Of a stretch of 7,023 bases of DNA, positions 6,866-7,023 are shown one piece after another. The DNA lies in the NCBI GenBank assembly GCA_047635375.1, contig JBLIKP010000107.1, positions 1 through 7,023 on the forward strand. Direction: 5' to 3'. The translations under genes and the position numbers were made by a program. The notes under the pieces are model-generated. The model was not told where the DNA came from. It ran no database searches and saw nothing but the letters and a program-made list of their open reading frames with translations. Source of the DNA: JBLIKP01 sp047635375. GTDB taxonomy: Bacteria > Bacteroidota > Bacteroidia > Sphingobacteriales > Sphingobacteriaceae. Positions within the stretch are counted from its first letter, which is position 1, and every line of letters begins with the position of its first letter.

Positions 6866-7023
6866 TTAATTAAACGTCACTTTTCTTGTAGCTCTGTTTC
6901 CTTCCGAAATAACCTGGATGAAATATATTCCATTAGATAAGTTATCACGTTCAACTCTTTGAACTGAACCTTGAAGGTTATTCATGGACTTTACCGTTCT
7001 ACCAGTAATATCCATTACTTGAA
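6866..7023 (-). CDS. C-terminal end of a T9SS-sorted surface or secreted protein (5' end outside window)
   Basis: The last 51 residues of a minus-strand gene, with stop TAA at 6868-6866. The sequence reads QVMDITGRTVKS... then LSNGIYFIQVISEG and ends in RATRKVTFN. This is the pattern of the type A C-terminal sorting domain of the type IX secretion system: a D-x-x-G-R turn, L-x-x-G-x-Y-x-x-x-V, then a basic K-hydrophobic end. In Bacteroidota this domain directs cargo across the outer membrane and is usually removed on attachment or release. The catalytic or adhesive part of the protein lies outside the window, so its function is unknown. It ends 52 nt from rmuC in convergent orientation, with a hairpin terminator between them. 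Confidence 0.88.
   Translation of the reverse strand, partial: QVMDITGRTVKSMNNLQGSVQRVERDNLSNGIYFIQVISEGNRATRKVTFN

Noticed and set aside
1..7023. CRISPR arrays, tRNA or rRNA genes, insertion sequences, phage or defence modules
   Set aside because: I saw no repeat-spacer pattern, tRNA-like cloverleaf, transposase or integrase coding sequence, or terminal inverted repeats. The gene content is ordinary chromosomal housekeeping and secreted proteins.

Overview
The window looks like chromosomal DNA from a member of Bacteroidota, most likely Flavobacteriia or a close relative. The support is: a C-terminal domain of the type IX secretion (T9SS) kind at the right edge, start codons without Shine-Dalgarno sequences, two matches to the Bacteroidota -7 promoter box TAnnTTTG, a 17-residue insertion in GltX that I recall from this phylum, and AT-rich codon use. 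I cannot name the genus.

Layout. Positions 1-1163 (minus strand) hold a secreted CHRD-domain protein that runs off the left edge and is split by a -1 frameshift near 743-757. A 157-bp divergent region (1164-1320) separates it from a plus-strand CPBP-type membrane protease homologue (1321-2055). Then comes an apparent co-directional unit: gltX (2094-3632), a stand-alone B12-binding acyl-CoA mutase subunit (3663-4079), a small secreted protein of unknown function (4082-4582) and a crotonase-family enoyl-CoA hydratase (4605-5387). It ends at a strong rho-independent terminator (5392-5421). A monocistronic rmuC follows (5494-6813). It converges on the 3' end of a minus-strand T9SS cargo protein (6866 to the right edge), with a hairpin terminator between them. 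No gene-free stretch exceeds 300 bases.

How the genes relate. The mutase subunit and the hydratase both belong to CoA-thioester metabolism and plausibly share a pathway, but the large mutase subunit is not here. Their linkage to gltX looks like operon packing rather than shared function. The two edge genes are secreted or surface proteins of a type common in this phylum.

I found no convincing new multi-gene system. The points most worth a second look are the frameshift in the CHRD gene, with a codon-choice change at the same place, the orphan B12-binding subunit in a mixed operon, and the near-leaderless promoter of gltX.
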